Assembly (NCBI RefSeq): GCF_900105055.1
Contig: NZ_FNTA01000004.1
Location: 2,387,501 to 2,451,500, forward strand
Direction of reading: 5' to 3'
DNA length: 64,000 nucleotides
From: Amycolatopsis lurida
GTDB taxonomy: Bacteria > Actinomycetota > Actinomycetes > Mycobacteriales > Pseudonocardiaceae
Shown one piece after another: positions 16,448 to 27,399 of the stretch. Made by a program: the position numbers and the translations under genes. Positions within the stretch are counted from its first letter, which is position 1. Every line of letters begins with the position of its first letter. The notes under the pieces are model-generated. The model had not been told where the DNA came from. It worked only from the letters and a program-made list of their open reading frames with translations, and did not search any database.

Positions 16448-17074
16448 ATGGCCTACGTGAAGGCGGCGGAACGCGAGGGGCAGATCGTCACCGCGGCGAT
16501 CCGGGTGCTCAGCACCGTCGGCGTACCCGGGACCACTCTTCGCGCGGTGGCCGCCGAAGCGGGGATCTCGCTGGGCACGCTCCATTACGTCTTTCCGAGC
16601 AAGGACCAACTGTTGCGCGCGGTCATCGGCACGATCGTCGACGACATCTCCGACGCGCTGCGCAGCGGCCTCGACCCGGACAGAGGTTTCGAGCACGCGC
16701 TCCGGACGGGCATGACGACGTTCTGGGACAAACTCGTCGAGGGTGACGTCGGACTGCAGATCCTGCAGTACGAGCTCTCCAGCTACTCGTTGCGGAGCGA
16801 GGCCCCGGACCTTGCCCGTTCCCAGTACGACGGCTACATCTCGCTCGTGACCAGGCTTTGCGAACAGGCGGCCATCGCCGCCGGCGAGCGCTGCGCAGTC
16901 GGCTTCGACACGCTGGGCCGGCTCGCGCTGGCCTCCGTCGACGGCCTGATCCTGCAGTACGTGGCCAACCCGGATCCGGTGCGCGCCCACGGCGATCTCG
17001 AACGAGCGCTGGACATGGTCGTGTTATTGGCGGACCCGCAGCCCGTCGCGGCGCGCACCAGGCATCCGCGCTAG
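16448..17074 (+). CDS. TetR-family transcriptional regulator
   Basis: The ATG at 16448 follows AAGGAGAAGCCGG. The 208-residue protein has a helix-turn-helix at residues 26-50 (TTLRAVAAEAGISLGTLHYVF) and an all-helical ligand-binding half. The upstream frame is open but lies inside the divergent promoter, so the later start is used. By position it should repress the adjacent amine oxidase gene, and possibly the GT1 gene downstream, in response to a small hydrophobic or amine ligand. Confidence 0.87.
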   Translation: MAYVKAAEREGQIVTAAIRVLSTVGVPGTTLRAVAAEAGISLGTLHYVFPSKDQLLRAVIGTIVDDISDALRSGLDPDRGFEHALRTGMTTFWDKLVEGDVGLQILQYELSSYSLRSEAPDLARSQYDGYISLVTRLCEQAAIAAGERCAVGFDTLGRLALASVDGLILQYVANPDPVRAHGDLERALDMVVLLADPQPVAARTRHPR

Positions 17075-17122
17075 CGCCGGAATTGTAGGTCACCTGTCCG
17101 AGTTCACTCCTGTGCTACCGTT

Positions 17123-17141
17123 CAGATGTTCTCAACATCTG
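17123..17141. promoter_or_regulatory. Inverted repeat CAGATGTT-N3-AACATCTG upstream of a glycosyltransferase
   Basis: A perfect 8-base inverted repeat with a 3-base spacer ends 24 bases before the glycosyltransferase start at 17166 and 49 bases after the TetR stop. Its size and symmetry fit an operator for a dimeric regulator overlapping the promoter. Confidence 0.45.
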
Positions 17142-17165
17142 TTTCAGACATCCGGAATGGAACGC

Positions 17166-18152
17166 ATGCGGATTCTCTTCGCCAGCCTTGCCTCGGTCGG
17201 CCACACCTATCCGTTGATCCCGCTCGCGATCGCCGCCAGGGACGCCGGGCACGAAGTACATTTCGCCGCCGGAGAGAACGTCCACCCGCCTCTGCACAGG
17301 AACGGTCTCAGGCCTTTCCGCCCGGCGGACGCGTTCTACGAGATCTACGCCGAGGACCTCGAGCCGGCACTGGCGCGGCTACGGCCCGACCTGGTCGTGC
17401 ACGAATGGGGACAGCCCGGGGTGGCCATCGCCGCGGAGCGCGCCGGGATCCCTGGCCTCTGGCACGGATTCGGCCGCATGTTCCCCGACGGGATCGGGCT
17501 CGAACCGCCGACGAGGCCCGACCGGCCGCATCTCGACATCTGCCCACAGTCCTTGCAGGACAAGAACTTCCTCGCGACGGCCGAACGTGTCGCACTGCGC
17601 CCGGTGCCCTACTCCGAACCCGCGGTGCCCCCGTGGCGCGTCGAGAAGTCCGCCCGCCCGCTGATCTACCTGACGCTCGGCACCGCCTTCGGCACGCCGG
17701 AACTCCTCGGCACCGTGATCCGCGGGCTGGCTCCGCTCGGCGCGGACGTGGTGGTCGCCTCGGGCCGGGTCCGCCCGGACGAACTCGGCACCGTGCCGGA
17801 CAACGTGACGGTGCGGGCGTGGATCCCGCAAGCGGACCTGCTGCCGCAGGTCGACGTGGTCGTGCACCACGGCGGCAGCGGCACGACACTCGGCGCGCTT
17901 TCCGTCGGCGTCCCGCAGCTGATCCTCCCGCAGGGGGCCGATCAGTTCGCCAACGCCGAGGCCCTGTGCGCGGCGGGTGCCGCGCTGAGTCTCCAGCCCG
18001 GCCTGCCGAGCGCGGAAGCCGTCACCGAACGTGTCGGGAGCCTGCTGGGGCGGAACGCCCATCGCGACGCGGCCAGGGCGATCGCCGAGGAGATCGCCCT
18101 GATGCCCTCCCCCGGCGAGATCGCCCGCGCCTTGCCGGACTGGACCTCGTGA
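17166..18152 (+). CDS. GT1-family glycosyltransferase (MGT type)
   Basis: Starting at MRILFASLASVGHTYPL (ATG 17166, with GGAAC before it; ATG 17157 is an alternative) the protein has 328 residues in a GT-B fold. The C-terminal half has the nucleotide-sugar signature VVHHGGSGTTLGALSVGVPQ followed by LPQGADQF, as in macrolide and natural-product glycosyltransferases. It is shorter than the usual 380-420 residues: the acceptor domain is compact. No sugar or aglycone genes adjoin it, so it may detoxify a metabolite. It is not part of the glycopeptide cluster. Confidence 0.8.
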   Translation: MRILFASLASVGHTYPLIPLAIAARDAGHEVHFAAGENVHPPLHRNGLRPFRPADAFYEIYAEDLEPALARLRPDLVVHEWGQPGVAIAAERAGIPGLWHGFGRMFPDGIGLEPPTRPDRPHLDICPQSLQDKNFLATAERVALRPVPYSEPAVPPWRVEKSARPLIYLTLGTAFGTPELLGTVIRGLAPLGADVVVASGRVRPDELGTVPDNVTVRAWIPQADLLPQVDVVVHHGGSGTTLGALSVGVPQLILPQGADQFANAEALCAAGAALSLQPGLPSAEAVTERVGSLLGRNAHRDAARAIAEEIALMPSPGEIARALPDWTS

Positions 18153-18156
18153 CGGG

Positions 18157-18567
18157 TCAGAACCCGAACAGCTCCTGCGGTACTTCGTGCTCGTCCGGCC
18201 AGGTCAGCCAGGCGACGTCGGTCGGGCCGATGGCGCAGTTGGCCACCCGCCAGGACCGCGCGTCGTCGTCGACGCCCGTTTCGCTCCTCTTCTTGAGCAG
18301 GGCGACGTAGACGTCGGACATGACGCCGTCGGCCCGCTTGTTCTCCCAGATGGTGCCGGCGTAGTACGACCGACCGGGTTCGGTGCCGCGCATCGTCCCC
18401 TGCAGGAACACCCAGGGACCGAGCCGGTCGAGCTGTTCCACGGCCACCTGGACCCGATCGCCGAATTCCTGGTCGAGCCGGGCGGTGGCGGCCTGGAGTA
18501 CCGCTTCCCGGACCGGGTCGCCGGGGTTCAGCGACACCGGGACGGGTCGTGCGGACGGGGTGTACAT
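18157..18567 (-). CDS. Hypothetical protein, 136 aa, last gene of a secretion-substrate unit
   Basis: The ATG at 18567 is set by GGGAGGTAG before it; an earlier in-frame ATG at 18582 lacks a site. The protein is soluble, without signal peptide, with a WVFLQGTMRG strand-turn region and a Trp-rich C-terminus (DVAWLTWPDEHEVPQELFGF). This layout resembles small partner proteins encoded beside actinobacterial WXG100/NlpC substrates. It lies 78 bases after the NlpC-like gene and probably belongs to the same transcript. Function unknown. Confidence 0.6.
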   Translation of the reverse strand: MYTPSARPVPVSLNPGDPVREAVLQAATARLDQEFGDRVQVAVEQLDRLGPWVFLQGTMRGTEPGRSYYAGTIWENKRADGVMSDVYVALLKKRSETGVDDDARSWRVANCAIGPTDVAWLTWPDEHEVPQELFGF

Positions 18568-18645
18568 CGAGCTACCTCCCACTGGCGGGCAGCGACGCGA
18601 GCGAACGCGTCAGCCTGCCCGGTGCTGCTCTGGCGGTCTGTCGGA

Positions 18646-19857
18646 TCAGGTCGGCGGGGTGAGGATCTTCACGAGGCCGCCACCGCCGCCCATGCTGATC
18701 TTCTGCGAACCGTCGGGGTTGACGTTGTTCGAGCCGATGAACTGGCCATCGCCCGCGTACAGCACGACGTGCCCGCCGTTGTTCGAGATCACCACGTCGC
18801 CCGGTTTCGCTTCGGAAAGCGGCACCGACTTCCAGCCGTCCGCTTCGAGGTTGGCCGTCAGGCCCGCGACCGAGGCACTGGCCTGCCCCTTGTCGATCAG
18901 GCCCGCCGCCTCGAGACAGCCGGAAACGAAGTTCGCGCAGTTGACGTTGTTGGGCACCCACGACTGCATGGCGGGCAGCTCGCCGCTGCCCTTGAGGTCG
19001 CCGGCGTTGCGGCCGAGGAACTGCTCGGCGATCTTCGCCGGGTTGTCGCCCCGGGCGTCGATCGGCTTCGCGGGCCTGCCGTCGCCCGGCACCCCGGCGG
19101 GGCCGCCACCGCCACCGCCGCCGCCTCCACCACCGCCGCCGTCTCCCCCGCCGTAACTGGGTGCGCTGCCCACGTTGGAGTTGACCGGCTTCGCGTTGAC
19201 GCTCGACGCCGTGGTCTGGCCGTCGTCGGCGGGGATGAGCTCGATGAAACCGCCTTCGATCTCCAGGCCGAGCGGCTTGAGGAGATCGTCGATCTGCTTC
19301 TCGGCGTCGTCCAGCGCCTTCTCGATCTCGTCCTTCTTGCCGTTCGAGTCTTTTTCGTTGAGCTGCCGGAGCCGCTCGATGTCCGTCGCGGCGGAGGCGA
19401 TCTCGTTGTCGTCCTTCGAGCTGTTCTTCCGGCGGCGGGCCGCGTCGATCAGCTTGCGGTTGTCCGCGTCCTTGTCGTTGGCTTCCTGGGCGAGCTGGGC
19501 GACCTTCTTCTTGACCTCGTCGAGGATCTCGGAAACCCGCTGGAGGATGTTCTTGGCGGCCTCGGCCTTGTCGCTCACCTTGTAGCTGGCCTTGCCGAGC
19601 TTTTCGAGGTGTTCGGCGACGGCGTCGGCGTCCTTGCCCTCCCAGTTGCGCAGGACGTCGTCGCGGAAGACCTTGAGGTCGTCGCCGAGGTCGTTCGCCC
19701 TCGTCGCCGCCCCGCCGACCTTCCTCGCCTGGTCGTTGACCGCGCTCGAATTGAGCTTCTGCGCCTGCTGGGCGTGTTTGTCGATGGCGTCCAACGACTT
19801 CGGACGGTCGTGCGACGGGTCGTCGAGCGTGCTCGGATTCCGCTCCGCGGTGGTCAT
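18646..19857 (-). CDS. WXG100-like / poly-Gly / NlpC-CHAP-type peptidase protein
   Basis: The 403-residue protein has no signal peptide. Residues 1-200 are long, highly charged helices with a WEGKDADAVAEHL bend (WxG-like), as in type VII substrates. Then comes a Gly run of about 14 interrupted residues (near residue 250). The C-terminal 130 residues form a cysteine-peptidase-like domain: NCANFVSGCLEAAG (candidate catalytic Cys) and GDVVISNNGGHVVLYAG (candidate His). It should cleave peptidoglycan peptides after export. The WXG100-like gene is 35 bases upstream. Confidence 0.72.
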   Translation of the reverse strand: MTTAERNPSTLDDPSHDRPKSLDAIDKHAQQAQKLNSSAVNDQARKVGGAATRANDLGDDLKVFRDDVLRNWEGKDADAVAEHLEKLGKASYKVSDKAEAAKNILQRVSEILDEVKKKVAQLAQEANDKDADNRKLIDAARRRKNSSKDDNEIASAATDIERLRQLNEKDSNGKKDEIEKALDDAEKQIDDLLKPLGLEIEGGFIELIPADDGQTTASSVNAKPVNSNVGSAPSYGGGDGGGGGGGGGGGGGPAGVPGDGRPAKPIDARGDNPAKIAEQFLGRNAGDLKGSGELPAMQSWVPNNVNCANFVSGCLEAAGLIDKGQASASVAGLTANLEADGWKSVPLSEAKPGDVVISNNGGHVVLYAGDGQFIGSNNVNPDGSQKISMGGGGGLVKILTPPT

Positions 19858-19892
19858 CGGTCAAATCCCCCTGGTTCCCGTCTTCAGTCCGA

Positions 19893-20207
19893 TCAGTCCC
19901 GCTCGCGGGCGCCGCCGCGGAGGGTGTCGACACCCGCGGCTTCGTCGTTCCGCATGCGTTGGGCGGCGTTGGCCAGCGCGTTCGACGCGGCATCGACCAG
20001 CTTCGCGGCGGCCGCCAGTTCGGCGTTCACACCGCGGTGGAAACCCTTCATCGTGGTCCCCGTGCTGGCCGCGTTCTTCAGGTCGCCGAACGCGCCGCCG
20101 GGATCACCGTCGCCGAGGTCCTTGCCCGCGCCGCTGTAGCCGTCCTTGAGCCCGCCGACCTTTTTGGCCAGCGCGGCGATCTGCTCTGGATCGAATCGGC
20201 GAGTCAT
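19893..20207 (-). CDS. WXG100-like small helical protein, 104 aa
   Basis: The ATG at 20207 follows GGAGGGATCATTC. The product begins MTRRFDPEQIAALAKKVGGLKDG and is almost wholly helical with Ala/Asn-rich heptads; the central Gly-rich turn (GDPGGAFGDL) takes the place of the WxG bend. It has the length and absent signal peptide of ESX/type VII substrates. It is the first gene of the unit with the NlpC-like protein. No secretion ATPase is nearby, so export would rely on a machine elsewhere. Confidence 0.6.
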   Translation of the reverse strand: MTRRFDPEQIAALAKKVGGLKDGYSGAGKDLGDGDPGGAFGDLKNAASTGTTMKGFHRGVNAELAAAAKLVDAASNALANAAQRMRNDEAAGVDTLRGGARERD

Positions 20208-20483
20208 GAATGATCCCTCCAGTCCGGCGCCTGCGCGCGTGCTTGCCTGACCCACGATGTCTACCCGCGCACCCTATGAGTTCACACCCACGTGTGCGCG
20301 CCGTTTCCCGAAACGCGATGACGCCGTTCGTGTACACCGACGCATCCGGCGGCGCGTTGGTTCCCGGAAGTTTCCACCGGCATCCTCGGCGGCAAGATCT
20401 TACCCTCTCGGCGCCGGTGGACAGCGGGATACCGGGTTCCAGGAGCTACTTTCCGTAGCTGTTTCTCACCCGGTCAGGTGGGG

Positions 20484-21131
20484 CTAGACCAAACCCAGTT
20501 CGCGAGCCCGGACGCCCGCCTGGAAACGGGACTCGGCACCCAGCGCCGCCATCAGCTCGGCCACCCGTCGCCGGTAGGTCCGCACGCCGAGGCCGAGGCT
20601 CCGGGCGGCGGCTTCGTCCTTGACACCGCTGCCGAGCAGGTCCAGCACCGCGGGCGCGAGGCGCCTGATCTCGGACACCTGCGTGTCGAAGACGTCGAGC
20701 TCGGTCGCCGCTCGCCAGGTCGCCTCGAACAGCGACATCACGCCCTGCACGGTTTCGGGCTGGGTGATGACGCTGTATCCGCGTTGCCCGGCGACGAGGT
20801 CACCGGCCAGGATGACGAGCCTGCCGTCCATCACGATCGTCTCGTTGACGTCCTCGGTGGAAATACGGACCTGGGCTCCATGCCGGTCGCGGACCCTCGT
20901 GAGCTCCTGCGCGGCTCCCGGGTCGAGCAGCAGACCGGCCCGGTAGATCTTGCGGATCCGGACCTCGCCTGCCCGGCGCTCGGCGATCTCGCCTGCTCCG
21001 TGGGCGGCGACCCAGGTCGCGAGGTCGTTGGCGGCGCATGCCAGGTCGGTCACGGTCGAGAACAGGTGCCCGACCCGGCGGAACAGCTCCTCTTCGCCGC
21101 GCACGACCGTCACCGCATCACTCGTCCGCAT
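20484..21131 (-). CDS. LuxR-type C-terminal HTH regulator
   Basis: A 215-residue protein with a helix-turn-helix of the LuxR type at residues about 150-200 (RLAPAVLDLLGSGVKDEAAARSLGLGVRTYRRRVAELMAALGA) and an N-terminal region resembling the TrmB-like/phospholipase-D-like sensing fold (RKIYRAGLLLDPGAAQELTRVRDRHGAQVRIS). Such proteins are common actinobacterial regulators without a kinase partner. It is divergent from the aldo/keto reductase gene and may regulate it. A 276-base gap to the left holds no supported gene. Confidence 0.75.
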   Translation of the reverse strand: MRTSDAVTVVRGEEELFRRVGHLFSTVTDLACAANDLATWVAAHGAGEIAERRAGEVRIRKIYRAGLLLDPGAAQELTRVRDRHGAQVRISTEDVNETIVMDGRLVILAGDLVAGQRGYSVITQPETVQGVMSLFEATWRAATELDVFDTQVSEIRRLAPAVLDLLGSGVKDEAAARSLGLGVRTYRRRVAELMAALGAESRFQAGVRARELGLV

Positions 21132-21219
21132 GGCATCGATACTGCCTCAACCGCGCGACGGGGTGGCAGGTTGTTGCCATTTTCTGACTACGGAAGGCCT
21201 CGTCACGACGCTGGTGGTC

Positions 21220-22101
21220 ATGACGAACTTTCACGAAACCTGGCGGCTCGGGGACCTGACCGTCAACCGGCTCGGCCTCGGCGCGATGCGGCTGACCGGG
21301 ATGCCATGGGACGAGAAGCCCAAGAGCCGCGAAAGCGCGATCGCCGTCCTGCGCCGCGCGATCGAACTCGGCGTCGACCACATCGACACCGCTTCGTTCT
21401 ACTTCACGCCCACGCGCTCGGCGAACGAACTGATCGCCACCGCGCTCCAGCCCTACCCCGAAGGCCTCGTGATCACCACGAAGGTCGGCGCGGGCCGCGA
21501 CCGCGACGGCGAATTCTCCTTCGCGCGCCCGGATCAGCTCCGCGGCCAGGTCGAGGAGAACATCCGGCAGCTCGGTCTCGACCACCTCGACGTCGTCAAT
21601 CTGCGCTGGGGCGCCGCGATGGGTAAGGAGCCCGGCTCGGTGGCGGAACATTTCGGCGCGCTGGCGGAACTGCGCGAGGCAGGCTTGATCCGCCATCTGG
21701 GTGTCTCCAACGTCGTGGCGGAACAGCTGACCGAGGCTCTGACGATCGCTCCGGTGGTCTGCGTGCAGAACCGCTACGGCCTGGCCGACCGGGAGGACGA
21801 CGCGCTGCTCGACCTGTGCGGCGAACACGGCATCGCGTTCGTGCCGTTCTTCGCCGTCACCACTTCGCTTCCCGGCGCCGCCACGCCCGACGCCGTTCCG
21901 GGGCAGGCCGAGGTCGCGAAGGTCGCCGCGGCGCACGACGCGACCCCGGCGCAGATCCGGCTCGCCTGGACCCTGCACCGCGGCGCGCACGTGCTCGCCA
22001 TCCCCGGGACCGGCGACCCCCGGCATCTGGAGGAGAACGTCGCGGCGGGCGGCCTGCGGTTGAGCGAGGAGGAGCTGGCCCTGCTCGACGGTGTCGGCTA
22101 G
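21220..22101 (+). CDS. Aldo/keto reductase
   Basis: The ATG at 21220 starts MTNFHETWRLGDLTVNRLGLG. The TIM-barrel AKR motifs are present: DHIDTASFYF (Asp and catalytic Tyr), VITTKVGAG (Lys), AELREAGLIRHLGVSN, and the NADPH-binding AIPGTGDPRHLEENV near the end. At the fourth catalytic position, normally His, the protein reads VVNLRWG, with Arg; a subgroup of bacterial AKRs shows the same change. The 293-residue protein is soluble and probably reduces a carbonyl of unknown identity using NADPH. Confidence 0.85.
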   Translation: MTNFHETWRLGDLTVNRLGLGAMRLTGMPWDEKPKSRESAIAVLRRAIELGVDHIDTASFYFTPTRSANELIATALQPYPEGLVITTKVGAGRDRDGEFSFARPDQLRGQVEENIRQLGLDHLDVVNLRWGAAMGKEPGSVAEHFGALAELREAGLIRHLGVSNVVAEQLTEALTIAPVVCVQNRYGLADREDDALLDLCGEHGIAFVPFFAVTTSLPGAATPDAVPGQAEVAKVAAAHDATPAQIRLAWTLHRGAHVLAIPGTGDPRHLEENVAAGGLRLSEEELALLDGVG

Positions 22102-22145
22102 CGGGCGGCCGGTCCGGGTGGTCGTGACAGGGACGGTCTCGCCGG

Positions 22146-22190
22146 ACTGTGTGGATTTCGGGTCATCCAACGCCCCCAAATCCACACGGT
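22146..22190. repeat. Intergenic inverted repeat (TGTGGATTT...AAATCCACA)
   Basis: Arms of about 17 bases around the TGTGGATTT core, with two mismatches and an 11-base loop, lie 44 bases after the aldo/keto reductase stop. It may serve as a terminator for that gene. Confidence 0.5.
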
Positions 22191-22328
22191 GAGGGACGCG
22201 GTCCGGTTTGCCCCCTCGCGAGACCTTGCGTATGGCATAAATCGGTCATGTCGCCGCACTGATGTGTCCTTTGTAGACACCCGCGCATCATCGGCCGGTC
22301 CGGAGGGGCAGGCGAAGTGTCAGCTGTT

Positions 22329-22375
22329 GCGAAGGGGACTCTCGCTGCATCCGATGCGAGGAAAGTCCCCTTCGC
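22329..22375. repeat. Intergenic inverted repeat (GCGAAGGGGACT family B)
   Basis: GCGAAGGGGACT...CATC pairs with GATG...AGTCCCCTTCGC over 23-base arms, with a mismatched middle and one-base centre, just after the stop of the broken secreted-protein gene. A relative lies at 57078-57125. Confidence 0.55.
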
Positions 22376-22383
22376 CCAGGCCG

Positions 22384-22947
22384 TCAGCGGCGGATCCGGT
22401 GGTCCACGGCGACCCAGTTCGTCTCCCAGGTCGTCCCGCCGTCGGCCGAGAACGCCTGCTCGAAACGCGCCTCGTCCGGGCCGTGCCGGAAGACGAGGAA
22501 ACGCACCTTGATCGGCCGCCCGGCGAGCTGGTCGTCGCCATGGAATTCGCCGACGCCGTCGCGGAACCCGCCGTAGACCGATGGGGTGAGCAGGCCGTCC
22601 CGCATGTTGACGAAGGTCAAGCTCCACCGGCCCGCCTGCGGTTCGTACAGCCGCAGGTTGAGCGCGTCGATGCGCCCGTCGGGGCCGGAGACCTCGAATT
22701 CGAGGGCGTTCGCCCGCCGGTCCATGAGCGGGCGGACGGTGCTGGTGCCCGCGAACTGGAGTTACCGGTCCGCGGAATCCGAAAGCGGCTCGGCCAGCAC
22801 CCGCACCGAGGAGCGCCAGGCGCCGATCTCCCAGTCGAACGCGCGTTGCCCGTCGGGCGAAGTCGAAGCGGCACCCGACGCGGCCGTGGCGATCAGCATC
22901 AGGGCTGAAAGGCCCACCGTCAGGATTCGTTTGTATGGCACGGTCAT
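22384..22947 (-). pseudogene. Secreted protein gene interrupted by an in-frame TAA
   Basis: Two pieces lie in the same frame on either side of a TAA at 22762-22764. The first (from ATG 22947) has a signal peptide and ends FDWEIGAWRSSVRVLAEPLSDSADR. The second reads LQFAGTSTVRPLMDRRANALEFEV and continues without interruption to ...WETNWVAVDHRIRR. The join is seamless apart from the stop, probably a TAC-to-TAA change. The whole is a secreted beta-rich protein of the kind that often starts FDFEIGTW. Alternatively a sequencing error is involved. It is divergent from an HxlR regulator. Confidence 0.75.
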
Positions 22948-22975
22948 GGTCCGACTATCCGAGCGGAGGACGACC

Positions 22976-23377
22976 ATGGACAAGAAGGCACCTGCGGGTA
23001 ACCTTCCGCGTCCCAACCCGCTGCCCGGCTGTCCGATGGCCGCGGCGTTCGCCGCGGTCGGCGGGAAATGGAAATTGACGCTCTTGTACTGGCTCGCTCA
23101 CGGCGAGACCCATTTCGCCGGCCTCCGCCGCCGGGGCGCCCCCATCACCCCCAAGGTGCTGGCCGAGCAGTTGCGCGAACTCGAGGCCGACGGACTCGTC
23201 GAACGCGTGGTGACCGGGCCGGTCCCGGCGCGCGTCATCTACCGGCTCACTCCTTACGGGGTCACGGTCCTGCCGGTGGTCGAGGGCGTCCGGGTCTGGG
23301 GCGAGGCGCATCTCGAACGCACCCGGGGCGACGCCGCCCCGAACACCGCGATGGGCTGCGCCGAGTCGATCGGATAG
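22976..23377 (+). CDS. HxlR-family winged-helix regulator
   Basis: The 133-residue protein contains the HxlR signature: CPMAAAFAAVGGKWKLTLLYWL (with the N-terminal Cys), then FAGLRRRGAPITPKVLAEQLRELEADGLVERVV and VIYRLTPYGVTVLPVV. The ATG at 22976 follows GCGGAGGA; upstream frame is open but lacks family residues. Such regulators sense electrophiles or oxidants. It is divergent from the broken secreted-protein gene and is the last gene before the antibiotic cluster. Confidence 0.87.
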   Translation: MDKKAPAGNLPRPNPLPGCPMAAAFAAVGGKWKLTLLYWLAHGETHFAGLRRRGAPITPKVLAEQLRELEADGLVERVVTGPVPARVIYRLTPYGVTVLPVVEGVRVWGEAHLERTRGDAAPNTAMGCAESIG

Positions 23378-23381
23378 CGCA

Positions 23382-23486
23382 CACGCGTGATCAGACGGAC
23401 GCCTCACGTGATCAGACGGACGACACGCGTGATCAGACGCGCATCTCGCGTGATTGGGGACGTAACTCGCGTGATCAGAGGGCGCG
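23382..23486. repeat. Five 21-base tandem repeats ending inside the DAHP synthase gene
   Basis: Five consecutive units of exactly 21 bases start at 23382, 23403, 23424, 23445 and 23466. The core CGCGTGATCAGACG is kept in units 1-3 and partly in 4-5; four units carry TGATCA. The last unit covers the stop codon and final residues of DAHP synthase. The array marks the boundary between flank and cluster. Confidence 0.8.
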
Positions 23487-24557
23487 CACGCCGGCCCGGC
23501 GGGCGGCGGTCGCCGTGGCGAGGGACTGGAGCACCTCCTGGGTAGCGGCGATGTCGATGCAGGCGTCCGTGATGGACTGGCCGTAGGTGAGCGGCCGGTC
23601 GGGGTGGAGGTCCTGGCGGCCCGCCTGGAGGTTGGATTCGAGCATGACCCCGACGATGCCGCGCTGACCGTTCTTGATCTGTTCGGCGATCTGGCCGGCG
23701 ACGACGGCCTGCCGAAGATGGTCCTTGCGGCTGTTGTCGTGGCTGGCGTCGATCACCACCCGCCGGGGCAGTCCCGCGTTCTGCAGGGCGGTGAGCGCCG
23801 CGCGGACGGACGCCGGATTGTGGTTGGGCGCGCTGTTTCCGCCGCGCAGCACGAGGTGGCAGTCCGGATTGCCCGCCGTGTGCAGGATCGCGGGCAGGCC
23901 GCTGGGGTCGACGCCAGGGACGACGTGGCGCGCTTCGGCGGCACGGATGGCGTCGACGGCGACGGTGACATCGCCGTCGCGGCGGTTCTTGAAACCGACC
24001 GGCATGGACAGCCCGCTGGCCAGCATGCGGTGGTTCTGGCTTTCCACCGTGCGCGCGCCGATCGCGCCCCACGAGACGGTGTCGGCCAGGTACGCCGGAA
24101 TGGTGGTGTCCAGCCATTCGCACGCGGCGGGCAGGCCACCCTCGGCGAGTTCGAGGAGCAGGTCCCTGGCGATGCGCAGGCCGCGGTTGACGTCGCCGGT
24201 GCCGTCGAGGTGCGGGTCGTTGATGAGCCCCTTCCAGCCACCGACCGTGCGGGGCTTTTCGAAGTACACGCGCATGACGACCAGCAGGTCGTCGGCGAAC
24301 CGGCCGGCGAGGGCGGCGAGGCGGTCGGCGTATTCGAGTGCCGCCGCGGGATCGTGGATGGAACAGGGCCCGGCGATCACGAGCAGCCGGTCGTCCGTGC
24401 CGTCGAGGACGCGCAGGACGTTTTCCCTGCCCTGTCGCACCGTGTCGGCCGCGTTGGCGCCGAGCGGCAGTTCATGGTGCAGCAGGGCGGGCGTGACCAG
24501 TGGGACCATCCGGTCGATGCGCTGGTTGTCGAGTTCGACCGTGGCGAGCGTTGTCAT
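23475..24557 (-). CDS. dahp: 3-deoxy-7-phosphoheptulonate (DAHP) synthase, type I
   Basis: From the ATG at 24557 the protein has 360 residues with all AroF/G/H signatures: VIAGPCSIHDP, KPRTVGGWKGLINDP, the metal/PEP block DASHDNSRKDH and GQRGIVGVMLESNL. It condenses PEP and erythrose 4-phosphate at the entry of the shikimate pathway. A cluster-borne copy is typical of glycopeptide clusters, where it raises flux to tyrosine, Hpg and beta-hydroxytyrosine. It is the first cluster gene at the left border. The C-terminal codons overlap a tandem repeat. Confidence 0.92.
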   Translation of the reverse strand: MTTLATVELDNQRIDRMVPLVTPALLHHELPLGANAADTVRQGRENVLRVLDGTDDRLLVIAGPCSIHDPAAALEYADRLAALAGRFADDLLVVMRVYFEKPRTVGGWKGLINDPHLDGTGDVNRGLRIARDLLLELAEGGLPAACEWLDTTIPAYLADTVSWGAIGARTVESQNHRMLASGLSMPVGFKNRRDGDVTVAVDAIRAAEARHVVPGVDPSGLPAILHTAGNPDCHLVLRGGNSAPNHNPASVRAALTALQNAGLPRRVVIDASHDNSRKDHLRQAVVAGQIAEQIKNGQRGIVGVMLESNLQAGRQDLHPDRPLTYGQSITDACIDIAATQEVLQSLATATAARRAGVRAL

Positions 24558-24728
24558 CACAGATATCCAGGATTTCTGCCGGCACCGGGTGAAGGGAAAG
24601 CCGGGATTTCCGGCCCGGCCGGCGGTCTCGGGTGAACGAAGAAACAAACCCGGCGTTATTCGAGCGAGAAAGTCTCCTACCCGGAATCTTCCACCATTCG
24701 CCACGCGGAACAACGGTCCAACCCGAAT

Positions 24729-27392
<2,664 letters not shown>

Positions 27393-27399
<7 letters not shown>

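Noticed and set aside
23382-23486. CRISPR array
   Set aside because: Units are contiguous 21-mers with no unique spacers and no cas genes nearby.
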